The notes beneath the pieces are model-generated. The model did no database searches. It worked only from the letters and a program-made list of their open reading frames with translations, and was not told the origin of the DNA. Position numbers and translations under genes: made by a program. A DNA stretch of 44,356 bases from Halocynthiibacter styelae (GTDB lineage Bacteria > Pseudomonadota > Alphaproteobacteria > Rhodobacterales > Rhodobacteraceae), in assembly GCF_016123485.1 (NCBI RefSeq), contig NZ_JADCKQ010000019.1, positions 1 through 44,356 of the forward strand, given 5' to 3'. Below, piece after piece: positions 23,629 through 31,900 of this stretch; position 1 is the first letter of the stretch, and the number at the start of each line of letters is the position of its first letter.

Positions 23629-25179
23629 ATGCCCAAAGAAACCCACACCAGTAATTCCGTCATCGGCCCGGATGGTCTGCCGATCAAATACAGCCTGCTG
23701 ACTGAAGAACAGGCAGCGCCGACCACAACAGGTGTGCGCTCCCCATGGGTGACGGGTCTTGCCGAAAACCTTGATCCCGCAAAACTGGCAAAGCTTCTGA
23801 AGGCTGCAGATGCAGGTGATAACCAGGACTTCCTGACCCTTGCTGAAGAAATGGAAGAACGTGACGGGCATTATTCCGCTGTACTGGGGCAGCGAAAACG
23901 GGCTGTCTCCGGGATTGAACCCGTAGTCACACCTGCCAGTGATGATCAGTTTGATAAAGACGTGTCGGCAAGCGTTGAGGATCTGATAGCCAGCCCGCTG
24001 TTTCCGGATATGGTGGATGATCTTCTGGACGGCATTGCCAAAGGATATTCCGTTGTCGAAAACATCTGGCAATACGGGGATAAAACATGGTGGCCGGAAG
24101 ACTACCTGCACCGGGATCCGCGCCATTTCCAGTTTGATAAAGAGACCGGGCGTGAGCTGCGCCTGCGCGATGATGAGGATGCTGAAGGCAAACCGCTGAC
24201 GCCCTGGACAATGATTGTGCATCGCCCGAAGCTGAAATCAGGCCTGCCGGTGCGGGGCGGTCTTGCCCGGATTGTGGCCTGGTCACTGATGCTCAAAACC
24301 TACACGCTGAATGACTGGGCTGCGTTCCTTGAAGTCTTTGGCATGCCGCTGCGTCTGGGCAAATATGATGGCCAGGCCAGTGACAAGGAAAAGCGGGTTC
24401 TGTTGCGGGCTGTGCGTGATCTGGGGGCAGATGCGGCGGCGATTATTCCAAAGAGCATGGAAGTCGATTTCATTGAATGTTCTGGTGGTAAAGGCACAGC
24501 GGTCTTTGCTGAGATGGCAAACTTTCTGGATAAGCAGATCTCTAAGGCCGTGATCGGTCAGACCATGACTGTGGACGATGGGTCCAGCCGATCACAATCA
24601 GAAACCCATGACAATGTGCGTGGTGACATTAAGAAGGCAGATGCCCGCCAGCTCGCAACCACGATCAACCGTGATCTGATCGCGCCTTATGTTGCGTTTA
24701 ATTTCGGGGTGGATGTGAAACCGCCGGTTGTCAGCTTTCCGGTTGAGGATCCGGAAGATCTGAAGGCGCTTTCGGATAACCTTTCGAAACTGGTCCCGCT
24801 TGGTTTGCGGGTGGCACGGGCGGATGTGAATAAACGCATGGGGTTCCGTGTGCCTGAGGATGATGAACCTGTTTTGCAGATAGCGCCTGCGGTTGCAGCT
24901 ACCAGTGAGAAAGCCCATGCCTGTGTGAACTGTGGCGAACGCCACCGGGCAAGCGCCACACAGATGGATGAGGATCCGCTGGTGCATGAGGCGCTGGAAC
25001 ATTGGGAACAGGATATGACCCCGATTGTGGCCGGGGTGATTGAGCTGGCCCGTGCATCCAGTGGCTTTGATGATTTCCTTGCGCGTCTGGATGAACACAC
25101 CCCGGATGTGTCCCGTCTGGGACAACGCCTGGCGATCTCGATGATGAAGGCAAAAGGGGACGGCCTGTCTGATGCCTGA
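23629..25179 (+). CDS. Portal protein (DUF935, Mu gp29-like), 516 aa
   Basis: DUF935 features are visible: FLTLAEEMEERDGHYSAVLGQRKRAV near residue 75, the DDLLDGIAKGYSVVENIW segment, FQFDKETGREL, and YTLNDWAAFLEVFGMPLRLGKYD. Near the C-terminus CVNCGERH forms a small cysteine pair. The dodecameric portal sits at one head vertex, is the channel for DNA and the docking point for terminase and tail. It overlaps the next gene by eight bases. Confidence 0.92.
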   Translation: MPKETHTSNSVIGPDGLPIKYSLLTEEQAAPTTTGVRSPWVTGLAENLDPAKLAKLLKAADAGDNQDFLTLAEEMEERDGHYSAVLGQRKRAVSGIEPVVTPASDDQFDKDVSASVEDLIASPLFPDMVDDLLDGIAKGYSVVENIWQYGDKTWWPEDYLHRDPRHFQFDKETGRELRLRDDEDAEGKPLTPWTMIVHRPKLKSGLPVRGGLARIVAWSLMLKTYTLNDWAAFLEVFGMPLRLGKYDGQASDKEKRVLLRAVRDLGADAAAIIPKSMEVDFIECSGGKGTAVFAEMANFLDKQISKAVIGQTMTVDDGSSRSQSETHDNVRGDIKKADARQLATTINRDLIAPYVAFNFGVDVKPPVVSFPVEDPEDLKALSDNLSKLVPLGLRVARADVNKRMGFRVPEDDEPVLQIAPAVAATSEKAHACVNCGERHRASATQMDEDPLVHEALEHWEQDMTPIVAGVIELARASSGFDDFLARLDEHTPDVSRLGQRLAISMMKAKGDGLSDA

Positions 25180-26398
25180 TCCGTTCGAGAACGCACAGGA
25201 GGAAGTGCGGCGCTATTTCGAGGCTAAGGATACACAGGTCACATGGGGCTGGCAGGAGTTCTCCGAGGCCGAACATGCGATTTCGTTTACTGTGTCCAAA
25301 TCTGCAGGCTATGACATTGTGGATGATCTGAAAGCAGGCCTGCAAAACAGCATTGATAACTACCGCAATTTCGGGGAATTCGCGGATGATCTGGAGCCGC
25401 TCCTGCGCCGTAAGGGCTGGTGGGGTCGGCAGCGTATCAACGGGGAAGTTGTTGAGCTGGGAAGTCTGCGCCGTTTGCGCACGATCTACTGGGCTAATGT
25501 GTCAACAGCACGGGCCGCAGGTGAATGGGAGCGGATCCAGCGCACAAAGCGCGGATTGCCATTTCTGATCTATGAGCTTTCCGTGGCTGAGAAACGCCGA
25601 CCAGAACATATGGGCTGGGTCGGGGTTATTCTCCCGGTGGATCATACATTCTGGGCAACGCATTATCCGCCGAACGGCTGGCTGTGTCAGTGCCGGGTGC
25701 GCCAGATCTCCCGGCGTGAAGCTCTCAGCCTGGGTTATGATGAGACTGTGGATGCGCCTCAGGTTGTCACCCGGCGCTGGACCAATAAGCAAACAGGCGA
25801 GGTTCTGGATATACCGGAAGGCATAGACCCCGGCTGGCAGAGCAATCCCGGCGCAACCCGTGCAGCCAATGTGTCTGGCTTTCTGGGGGAGCGGATGGAC
25901 CGGATGTCTCCCCAGGCGCAACGTGTGGCGGTGCAGGATCTGGTTGCGTCGCGACAGTTCCGGGATCTGCAGGCCGGGGATCTGCCTTACGCTGGTCCGG
26001 CTGATCGCACTCCGGGCAATGTTGAGCTGGGGCGCATAGCGCTGCCGGTCGCCCGACTGTCTGAAGAACTGCAGGAACTGATGGGCGCACGATCCCGCAC
26101 AGTCCTGTTCTCAAATGGGGATGCCCATAAGCAGGCCCGCAAGAGGATCAACGCTGATGGTTCCGGGCAACTGGATGCCCCGGATTATGCGCTTGTGCAG
26201 GAGATAATTGAATCAGGTGAAGCTTATGAAGATGTGCGCTTTGAGCGGGATTTTGTGTTTCAGCTCATGCGTGACGGAAAGCCATGGTCTGCCGTTCTGC
26301 GCATGACACAGGATCGCCGTGAAATCTTTCTCAAAAGCTTCCGCCGGATCCGCCCGGAGCAATACGGGGAGACTGAAAGACATATTCCGCTAAGGTGA
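25172..26398 (+). CDS. Head morphogenesis protein (Mu F / SPP1 gp7-like), 408 aa
   Basis: The central motif WANVSTARAAGEWERIQRTK with PEHMGWVGVILPVDHTFWATHYPPNGWLCQCRVRQIS is the Mu gpF (minor head) signature, including the conserved cysteines in the CQCRVRQ box. The protein is thought to be a minor head component associated with portal or early DNA injection. Its stop at 26398 ends the first late block; 351 bp without a gene follow. Confidence 0.9.
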   Translation: MPDPFENAQEEVRRYFEAKDTQVTWGWQEFSEAEHAISFTVSKSAGYDIVDDLKAGLQNSIDNYRNFGEFADDLEPLLRRKGWWGRQRINGEVVELGSLRRLRTIYWANVSTARAAGEWERIQRTKRGLPFLIYELSVAEKRRPEHMGWVGVILPVDHTFWATHYPPNGWLCQCRVRQISRREALSLGYDETVDAPQVVTRRWTNKQTGEVLDIPEGIDPGWQSNPGATRAANVSGFLGERMDRMSPQAQRVAVQDLVASRQFRDLQAGDLPYAGPADRTPGNVELGRIALPVARLSEELQELMGARSRTVLFSNGDAHKQARKRINADGSGQLDAPDYALVQEIIESGEAYEDVRFERDFVFQLMRDGKPWSAVLRMTQDRREIFLKSFRRIRPEQYGETERHIPLR

Positions 26399-26597
26399 AT
26401 ATGAGGCCGGGGGGTCACAACATCCCCGCTGGAATATACCAGGCACTGTTTACTCGGCCTCATACGTTATATAGATCGTCACGCAGGAAATATCAATTCC
26501 TGACTGACAGCCAGCAAAACGCACCGCCGCCAAATTTGCCCATAGAGCGCGATCAGCCACCGAAAGTGCCCCCTGACACCGGAATTGCACAGATGGC

Positions 26598-26626
26598 CTT
26601 TCAAACGCTTTCAAATCACTTTCAAA
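26598..26626 (+). repeat. Three helically phased CTTTCAAA iterons
   Basis: CTTTCAAA at 26598-26605, 26608-26615 and 26619-26626 repeats every 10-11 bp, one turn of DNA. The same octamer, in both orientations, occurs in the left end of the phage (9413-9487). Confidence 0.6.
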
Positions 26627-26697
26627 TTTGATCTGCGTTGCGTGATGCGCTAAGGAACAGACAGCCCGAAGGGTGATCAGCCGAAAATCATGATTTA

Positions 26698-26712
26698 GGT
26701 AGCGGCGCTACC
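26698..26712. promoter_or_regulatory. Late-operon palindrome 2 (GGTAGCGGCGCTACC)
   Basis: The same 15-bp dyad as at 36594, differing from the 18530 copy at the central base only. It lies 37 bp before the start of the head operon and follows TTTA. Confidence 0.7.
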
Positions 26713-26749
26713 AGAGAGCTGAAGGGATATCCGGTGCATTCCCTCTCTC

Positions 26750-27814
26750 ATGAACAACGATCTGTCAAATACTGATTTCCAGACTGTCCTTGCCTCTGGC
26801 AACGCCGGATCTGATGCGCGCCATTATCTGGCAACTGCCCTGGCATTTGAGCTGAAGGCGGAGAAGGGCACTTCTGTGGCTCCGGATTGGGTGCAGATCT
26901 TCCCGGCAGGCCCGGAACTGGCAACGGTTGATGGCCGGAACTTCCGCATGTCTGATCCGGAGGCTTTTGTTGAGCGTCAGATGGCGTCAGAAGGCATGCC
27001 AATTCTGGTGGACTTCGATCACCTTTCCTCATTCAAGCCGGAAGAGAATGGCGATCAGACCGCCGCTGGCTGGATTGAAGAACTGGAAGTGCGTGATGGC
27101 GCGGTCTGGGCGCGTGTTGCCTGGACAGTTCGGGCCTCTGAACAGATTGCCGGTAAGGAATGGCGCTTTGTCAGCCCGGAATTTCGTGTTCACAAAACTA
27201 CCCGTGAAGTCGTGACCCTTGATGCGCTGGCGCTGGTAAACCGTCCGGCGTTTCAGATGAAGGCTCTGGCCCGCGCAGATATTCCCAAAACTGAGGATGC
27301 AGAAATGCTGAAAGAAATTGCAAAGGCGCTTGGCCTTTCTGAAGACGCCACACAGGAACAGGTTCTGACTGCGATCCGTAATAAGGATCAGGAACTGGAA
27401 ACTGCAAAGGCTGCAAAGATCCCGTCAACGGATGATTTCATGCCGCGTGCTGATTACGACGCTGTGCTGGCCCGTGCCAACTCTGCAGAGGCAGAGCTGG
27501 AAGAGACAGCCAAGGCGGGCCGCAAGGCTGAAATTGATGAACTGATTTCCGGTGCAGTGAAGGCCGGGAAGATCACCCCGGCCACAAAGGACCATTACGT
27601 TGCTCTTGCTTCCGCTTCTGATGCTGGCTTTGAGGAAATCAAGAAGCTGGTCGAAGGCATGTCCCAAATTGCGGAGCCGTCCAATCTGAATGAGGGCGAT
27701 GTGGCCGCTGGCGCTTTGTCTGATGAGGACAAGGAAATGGCTGCGTCACTGGGGATTGATGAAGCGGATTATGCCAAACAGCTTGCCGCTGATCGCGGCG
27801 CTGCTGACGACTGA
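26750..27814 (+). CDS. Phage head protease/scaffold (Mu I-like), 354 aa
   Basis: The N-terminal two thirds follow Mu gpI: DWVQIFPAG near the start, FRMSDPEAFVERQMASEGMP, the VDFDHLSS box (about residue 85) with the histidine expected in the active site, and WRFVSPEFRVHK with the putative catalytic serine. The C-terminal third is helical, acidic and scaffold-like. The protease matures the prohead and removes scaffold. There is no good Shine-Dalgarno at a normal distance; AAGGGA lies about 25 bases upstream and could be brought nearer by the hairpin in the leader. Confidence 0.88.
   Translation: MNNDLSNTDFQTVLASGNAGSDARHYLATALAFELKAEKGTSVAPDWVQIFPAGPELATVDGRNFRMSDPEAFVERQMASEGMPILVDFDHLSSFKPEENGDQTAAGWIEELEVRDGAVWARVAWTVRASEQIAGKEWRFVSPEFRVHKTTREVVTLDALALVNRPAFQMKALARADIPKTEDAEMLKEIAKALGLSEDATQEQVLTAIRNKDQELETAKAAKIPSTDDFMPRADYDAVLARANSAEAELEETAKAGRKAEIDELISGAVKAGKITPATKDHYVALASASDAGFEEIKKLVEGMSQIAEPSNLNEGDVAAGALSDEDKEMAASLGIDEADYAKQLAADRGAADD
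27305..27814 (+). CDS. Putative internal-start scaffold (Mu Z-like), 169 aa
   Basis: An in-frame ATG at 27305 follows GAGGA by 7 bases, right after the protease domain. It would give the scaffold part alone: MLKEIAKALGLSEDATQEQV, then coiled-coil and SGAVKAGKITPATKDHYVAL. Mu makes its scaffold Z from an internal start of gene I in the same manner, so this is likely a nested gene. Expression is inferred. Confidence 0.55.
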   Translation: MLKEIAKALGLSEDATQEQVLTAIRNKDQELETAKAAKIPSTDDFMPRADYDAVLARANSAEAELEETAKAGRKAEIDELISGAVKAGKITPATKDHYVALASASDAGFEEIKKLVEGMSQIAEPSNLNEGDVAAGALSDEDKEMAASLGIDEADYAKQLAADRGAADD

Positions 27815-27861
27815 TCCCCCGCCCGCAAACTCTTTAACTCTCCCGAAACAGGATCTGAACA

Positions 27862-28251
27862 ATGGAACGAAACACAGAAAGCCGTGAGGGCCAGAGCTTT
27901 CAGCATGATATGGCCGCTGGTGCAAAGATCTGGCTTGGTCATCTGGTCGTGCTGGATGCTGGCTATGCCAAGCCGGGCTTTGAAAGTTCAACAGCCGTGA
28001 CCGTTGGCGTGGCGAAAGACAGCCAGGACAACACCAATGGCGTTGATGGCGATGAACAGATCACTGCCAAAGTTGGCACGTGGAAATTCGACAGTGCGTC
28101 TGCTGCTGATCAGATCACCCGTGCGGATGTTGGCAAGCTGTGTTTCGTTCTGAACTCAACCACAGTTGCTAAGACCGATGGCGGCGGCACCCGCTGTGTC
28201 GCGGGTAAAATCCGTGCGGTTGAGGGCAATGGGGTCTGGATCGCTATCTGA
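27862..28251 (+). CDS. Head decoration-like protein (Mu gp33 position), 129 aa
   Basis: A small beta-rich protein: GAKIWLGHLVVLDAGYAKPG, then a central TAKVGTWKFDSASAADQI and a C-terminal CVAGKIRAVEGNGVWIAI. The pattern of small barrels with 'GHLVVLDAGYAKPG' and 'AGKIRAVEGNGVWI' is typical of head decoration proteins placed between protease and capsid genes. Function is inferred from position and composition. Confidence 0.7.
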   Translation: MERNTESREGQSFQHDMAAGAKIWLGHLVVLDAGYAKPGFESSTAVTVGVAKDSQDNTNGVDGDEQITAKVGTWKFDSASAADQITRADVGKLCFVLNSTTVAKTDGGGTRCVAGKIRAVEGNGVWIAI

Positions 28252-28295
28252 TCCGGCCCGCCACTTTTCTCTGAACATCGCAAAGGATATTACCG

Positions 28296-29201
28296 ATGCC
28301 CGCCAAACGTATGAGCCGTGAACTTCTCAGCCGCCTGAACACAGGGTTCAAGGCGATTTTTAACAAGGCTTTTGAAAGCGCCAGCCCTCAGTGGCAAAAC
28401 ATTGCTGAGAAAGTGAACTCAACGGCCAAAGTTGAGACCTATACCTGGCTGAACCAGATCCCCGGCATGAAGCGCTGGATTGATGAGCGCCGCGTCAAAA
28501 AGCTGGAACGCGATGCCTATCAGCTCCGCAACGAAAAGTTTGAAGACACAATCGCGGTTGAGCGCGAAGATGTGGAAGATGACAACGTCGGCACCTATTC
28601 CATGGCTGTAAAAGGTCTTGCGGAAGCTGCTGCTGAACATCCTGATGAACTGGTGTTTAAAGCTCTTAAAGAGGGTTTTGAAAGCCCGTGTTATGACGGA
28701 CAGAATTTCTTTGATCCTGATCATCCGGTGATCATTGATGGTGAGGAAGTATCTGTTTCCAACATGCAGGATGGTTCCGGCCCGGCGTGGTTCCTTCTGG
28801 CGACTAAAAAATCTGTGAAACCTCTGATCTATCAGGACCGCGTCAAAGCTGAACTGATTGTGCATGACGATCCGGAGAAGTCAAACACTGTCTTTATGAA
28901 AGACCAGTACCTGTATGGCACCCGTTCCCGTGGTGCTGCCGGATACACTTTCTGGCAACTGGCCTTCGGATCCCGTGCCCCTCTGACCCCTGAGAACTTC
29001 AAAGCTGCCCGTGCAGCGATGGCCTCTCTGGTGGGTGATCAGGGTCGCCCTCTGAACATCGTGCCAAACCTGCTGGTTGTTCCACCTGAACTGGAAGGGG
29101 CCGCAGAAGAGATTGTCAAAGTCAAACGCACGGACGGCGGCAAAGACAATGCTCACTATGGCAAGGCTGAAATCCTGATGACCCCGTGGCTTGCCGGTTA
29201 A
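28296..29201 (+). CDS. Major capsid protein (Mu T-like), 301 aa
   Basis: Mu gpT features are clear: the N-terminal LSRLNTGFKAIFNKAFESAS, then WQNIAEKVNSTAKVETYTWL and WIDERRVKKLERDAYQLRNE. Later come SPCYDGQNFFDPDHPV, YGTRSRGAAGYTFWQLAFGS and the C-terminal KAEILMTPWLAG. It forms the icosahedral shell with an HK97-type fold. AAGGA precedes the ATG. It is the central gene of the head block. Confidence 0.94.
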   Translation: MPAKRMSRELLSRLNTGFKAIFNKAFESASPQWQNIAEKVNSTAKVETYTWLNQIPGMKRWIDERRVKKLERDAYQLRNEKFEDTIAVEREDVEDDNVGTYSMAVKGLAEAAAEHPDELVFKALKEGFESPCYDGQNFFDPDHPVIIDGEEVSVSNMQDGSGPAWFLLATKKSVKPLIYQDRVKAELIVHDDPEKSNTVFMKDQYLYGTRSRGAAGYTFWQLAFGSRAPLTPENFKAARAAMASLVGDQGRPLNIVPNLLVVPPELEGAAEEIVKVKRTDGGKDNAHYGKAEILMTPWLAG

Positions 29202-29272
29202 GCCTGGTCATTTGACAGAGCGGGCCGGTCAAACGGCCCGCTTCAGTGAAGTGACCATGAGGAGAAAGCCCG

Positions 29273-29647
29273 ATGGCTGGCAAAACCAAAAACCCCAAAG
29301 CAACTGAAACCGAAAAGGCAGAGAAAGTGGAACAATCCCAGGTGACCGGCGATGCAGAAAAGCAAAACGACGCAGGCACAGGTGACGACACAGCGACTGC
29401 TAAGGTCCAGGAAGCTGCGAAGGCTGCAACGCAACCGGCAGGTGACGGTGAAGCCACTGCCGAACTGGAAGCTGAAGAAGACACCCCGCGCAGCTACATC
29501 GAGGTGAAGTCTCTGAAGCCCCGTCGCCGCGCCGGTCTGAAGTTCGGCCCTGAGCCGGTGAAAATCTACAAAGGCGACATTGATGATAAGCGCATGCAGG
29601 CGATCCTTGATGATCCGCATCTGAATGTGACCGGCCCGAAGAGCTGA
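29273..29647 (+). CDS. Mu gp35-like (HI1506-related) structural protein, 124 aa
   Basis: The first 75 residues are a low-complexity Ala/Glu/Lys/Thr-rich segment, probably disordered. The C-terminal 45 residues form the conserved core (YIEVKSLKPRRRAGLKFGPE, then DKRMQAILDDPHL) of the HI1506/Mu gp35 family, found between the capsid and DUF1320 genes. GAGGAG upstream supports the start. Function is unknown, probably in the head. Confidence 0.75.
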   Translation: MAGKTKNPKATETEKAEKVEQSQVTGDAEKQNDAGTGDDTATAKVQEAAKAATQPAGDGEATAELEAEEDTPRSYIEVKSLKPRRRAGLKFGPEPVKIYKGDIDDKRMQAILDDPHLNVTGPKS

Positions 29648-29732
29648 TCAGTCCGGATCCGGGAAACCGGGTCCGTTACGCCCCGCAAGCAGGGGCGACA
29701 GCCGGGAAAGACCGGCAAAGAAACACAGGAAT

Positions 29733-30167
29733 ATGACCGTGCAATACGCAACCCGCAGTGACATTGTGAACATTTATGGCGCTGAGTATCTGGAAGATCT
29801 CACGCCGGTTGATGTGGCTGATCCGCAGGCTGCGGTCGATCAGGCGCTGGATGATGCCTCTGCCGAAATCGACGGTTATCTGTCTGCCCGTTACGATCTG
29901 CCTTTGCCACGCCAGCCCCGGCTGTTGCGTCGCCCCTGCGTGGATATCGCAGCCTATATTCTGGCGAATGCTCATACCCGCCTGACGGATACAATGGAAA
30001 AGCGCTATGACCAGGCGATTTCTTTTCTGACCAAAATTGCTGCAGGCAAAGCGGGCCTTGGCGCTGATGAACCTGACGCGGATCTGCCTGCGACGGGTTC
30101 TGTATCCAGTGGGGAAGAAGGTCTGTCATTTTCAGCGCGGCCCCGCCGCTTTGGGCGCAACAGATGA
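29733..30167 (+). CDS. DUF1320 (Mu gp36-like) head-tail connector protein, 144 aa
   Basis: The core YATRSDIVNIYGAEYLEDLT, QALDDASAEIDGYLSARYDL and DIAAYILANAHTRLTDTMEKRYDQAISFL is the DUF1320/Mu gp36 signature. Members resemble the head-tail adaptor of siphophages and sit between head and tail-completion genes. The C-terminal tail is Gly/Arg-rich. The gene overlaps the next by four bases. Confidence 0.88.
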   Translation: MTVQYATRSDIVNIYGAEYLEDLTPVDVADPQAAVDQALDDASAEIDGYLSARYDLPLPRQPRLLRRPCVDIAAYILANAHTRLTDTMEKRYDQAISFLTKIAAGKAGLGADEPDADLPATGSVSSGEEGLSFSARPRRFGRNR

Positions 30168-30643
30168 GCGGTGTTGCAGTCACAGTTGTTGAGGAAGGTC
30201 TGGCGCAAGCTACAGACCGTCTGACCCGTCTGACGGTTCTGGATAAACATGAGCTGCTGGATACAGTCGGGCGTCTGGCGCAATTGCAAACCCGACGCCG
30301 GATCCGGGATGAGAAAACCGCGCCAGATGGAACACCCTGGAAAGCGAACTATCGGGGATCATCTCTTCTTCATGATCAGGGCAACCTGCACGACAGCATT
30401 GATTACCGCGTGAGCGGTGGTGATGTAGAAGTCGGGTCGTCTCTGGTTTACGCGGCTATTCATCATTTCGGGGGCGTGATCAAACCTAAGAACGCCAAGG
30501 CACTGGCCTTCACTGCCGGTGGTGAAAACTTCGTTGTCCAGTCTGTGACCATGCCTGCGCGCCCCTATCTGGGCCTAAGTTCAGATAACCGGGATGAGAT
30601 TGAAAGCGTGGTTGCTGATTTCATTGCGGAGGTTTTGCAATGA
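30164..30643 (+). CDS. Virion morphogenesis / tail completion protein (Mu G-like), 159 aa
   Basis: The pattern TRRRIRDEKTAPDGTPWKANY, GNLHDSIDYRVSGGDVEVGSSLVYAAIHHFGG and MPARPYLGLSSDNRDEIE is the phage virion morphogenesis family (Mu gpG, P2 gpS-like). It is needed to complete tails or join head and tail. In Mu the gene precedes I; in this phage it lies after the DUF1320 gene. Confidence 0.9.
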   Translation: MSGVAVTVVEEGLAQATDRLTRLTVLDKHELLDTVGRLAQLQTRRRIRDEKTAPDGTPWKANYRGSSLLHDQGNLHDSIDYRVSGGDVEVGSSLVYAAIHHFGGVIKPKNAKALAFTAGGENFVVQSVTMPARPYLGLSSDNRDEIESVVADFIAEVLQ

Positions 30644-31137
30644 GCAGGCTTGTTACTCTGCTGAAAGCAATCCGTGACGATATGAAGACAGCGGATCTGG
30701 GCCAGACGATGCGCGATGTTGATATTACACCGGGTCAGTTTGGGGCCGATGATCTGGAACGTCAGAGCTTTCGTGCCCCGGCATTGCGCATTGCCTTTCT
30801 GGGTGCCCCGAAAACGGATGCGCTTGCCAATGAGACACGCCGCTATGAGGCAGCGCTGGCCGTGTTCATTGTCACCGATGGCGCAGATCGTATCACTGAT
30901 GGCGTGGCGATCATGGAAGCGGTCGCTGCCCGTGTGGAACTGAACCAGTTCAGCGCCGGATTGGGAATAGGCGTTCCAAAAAACCACCGCATGCAGGCGC
31001 TGTACTCAGCGACGAAATCAAAAGGTGTCTGCATTCATGCTGTGGCATGGTCGCAAAACGTGCAGATCGGGGAGGTCAGCGATTGTGGTGGACCGATTGA
31101 TGCCGGCACAGTTTCCGGGGCGGTGACGCATGGCTGA
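30640..31137 (+). CDS. DUF1834 (Mu gp37-like) protein, 165 aa
   Basis: A mixed alpha/beta protein with LRIAFLGAPKTDALANETRR, EAALAVFIVTDGADRI and a C-terminal ATKSKGVCIHAVAWSQNV. This is the layout of Mu gp37/DUF1834, probably a tail terminator or connector protein. Overlaps of four and eight bases link it to both neighbours. Confidence 0.75.
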   Translation: MSRLVTLLKAIRDDMKTADLGQTMRDVDITPGQFGADDLERQSFRAPALRIAFLGAPKTDALANETRRYEAALAVFIVTDGADRITDGVAIMEAVAARVELNQFSAGLGIGVPKNHRMQALYSATKSKGVCIHAVAWSQNVQIGEVSDCGGPIDAGTVSGAVTHG

Positions 31138-31666
31138 TCTTGGACGCATTCTTGCCACCATGCAGCGCCAGATTGCGGAGCTGCAGCGCAAAAACAGCAA
31201 CATAGTCCGCGCCGGTCGTGTGGTTGAGGTTGATCCTGCTAATCAGCGTGTGATCGTTGATATCGGGGATGAAGCAAATCCCTTGCTTACCCCGTGGATC
31301 CGCTGGCCGGAACGTGGCGGTGCCCGCAAGACCTGGAACCCGCCTGCAGTCGGTGAAGAGATGACCGTGTTTTCTCCTTCAGGCGAAATCAGCAGCCGGT
31401 CACGTGCATTTCCGGGAGGCTTCACAGACGAAAATCCAGCACCTTCAGGTGATGGTGAGGCGGCGGTGTTCACCTTTGGCGATGTGACGATCACCGCAAT
31501 CGCCGGGGGCGTAAATGCGACGGTCGGCGGCGTTTCCCTTGATCTGACCGGCGCAGGCCTGGCGATCACAGGCGGTCGTGTCACCCACAATGGAACAGAT
31601 ATTGGCGACAGCCATAAACACAGCGGGATCCAACCGGGTCCGGCTGAAACCGGCACCCCAGTTTAG
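31130..31666 (+). CDS. Baseplate assembly protein V (P2 V-like spike), 178 aa
   Basis: An N-terminal helix (TMQRQIAELQRKNSNIVRAG) leads to an OB-fold (VEVDPANQRVIVDIGDEANPLLTPWIRWPERGG ... VGEEMTVFSPSGE). The C-terminus is a beta-helix-like region with SHKHSGIQPGPAETGTPV, whose histidines bind iron at the spike tip. This is the P2 gpV family. It marks the switch from Mu-type head genes to P2-type tail genes. Confidence 0.9.
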   Translation: MADLGRILATMQRQIAELQRKNSNIVRAGRVVEVDPANQRVIVDIGDEANPLLTPWIRWPERGGARKTWNPPAVGEEMTVFSPSGEISSRSRAFPGGFTDENPAPSGDGEAAVFTFGDVTITAIAGGVNATVGGVSLDLTGAGLAITGGRVTHNGTDIGDSHKHSGIQPGPAETGTPV

Positions 31667-31675
31667 GAGACGAAA

Positions 31676-31894
31676 ATGCCAGAGAAGAAAGATCAGGGCG
31701 GCGCGCCTCAGAAGTATGAATATGAAGTTGTGAGCAGCTTCTGGGATGGCCCGCATTACCGGGAAGCGGGCAAGAAAACCGTGTTTAAAACAGCGGATGA
31801 AGCAAAGTATTTCACACCGCACATTCTGCGTCTGAAGGATGCCGCGCAGCCTGCTGCAGGTGATCTGCAAAAGAAAACGAAAGGCAAAGGCTGA
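31676..31894 (+). CDS. Small hypothetical protein in baseplate block, 72 aa
   Basis: A basic protein with YEYEVVSSFWDGPHYREAGK and ADEAKYFTPHILRLK. AGGAG eight bases upstream supports the start. Small proteins with a similar 'YEVVSSFWDG-HYR-G' pattern lie between V and W genes in related phages; no function is known. Confidence 0.65.
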   Translation: MPEKKDQGGAPQKYEYEVVSSFWDGPHYREAGKKTVFKTADEAKYFTPHILRLKDAAQPAAGDLQKKTKGKG

Positions 31895-31900
31895 TCTGAA

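Larger units (their letters stand above)
26399..26749. other. Central non-coding region (candidate gyrase site) plus late promoter region
   Basis: The 351-bp gap contains the arithmetic centre of the prophage (about 26,697) and lies between the F-like and I-like genes. Mu has its strong gyrase site at the genome centre, before gene I. The gap holds three phased CTTTCAAA copies, the second late palindrome, and an imperfect inverted pair just before the ATG (GAGAG...GGGA at 26713-26726 with TCCC/CTCTC at 26740-26748). A 78-codon frame at 26395-26631 looks non-coding. Confidence 0.6.

Noticed and set aside
22737-23726. 329-codon minus-strand frame
   Set aside because: Antisense to the terminase large subunit, which has clear motifs; no ribosome-binding site.
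23455-24222. 255-codon minus-strand frame
   Set aside because: Shadow of the portal gene and terminase end.
26395-26631. 78-codon plus-strand frame in the central gap
   Set aside because: Pro/Gln-rich, no ribosome-binding site, and it covers the CTTTCAAA iterons; better read as non-coding DNA.
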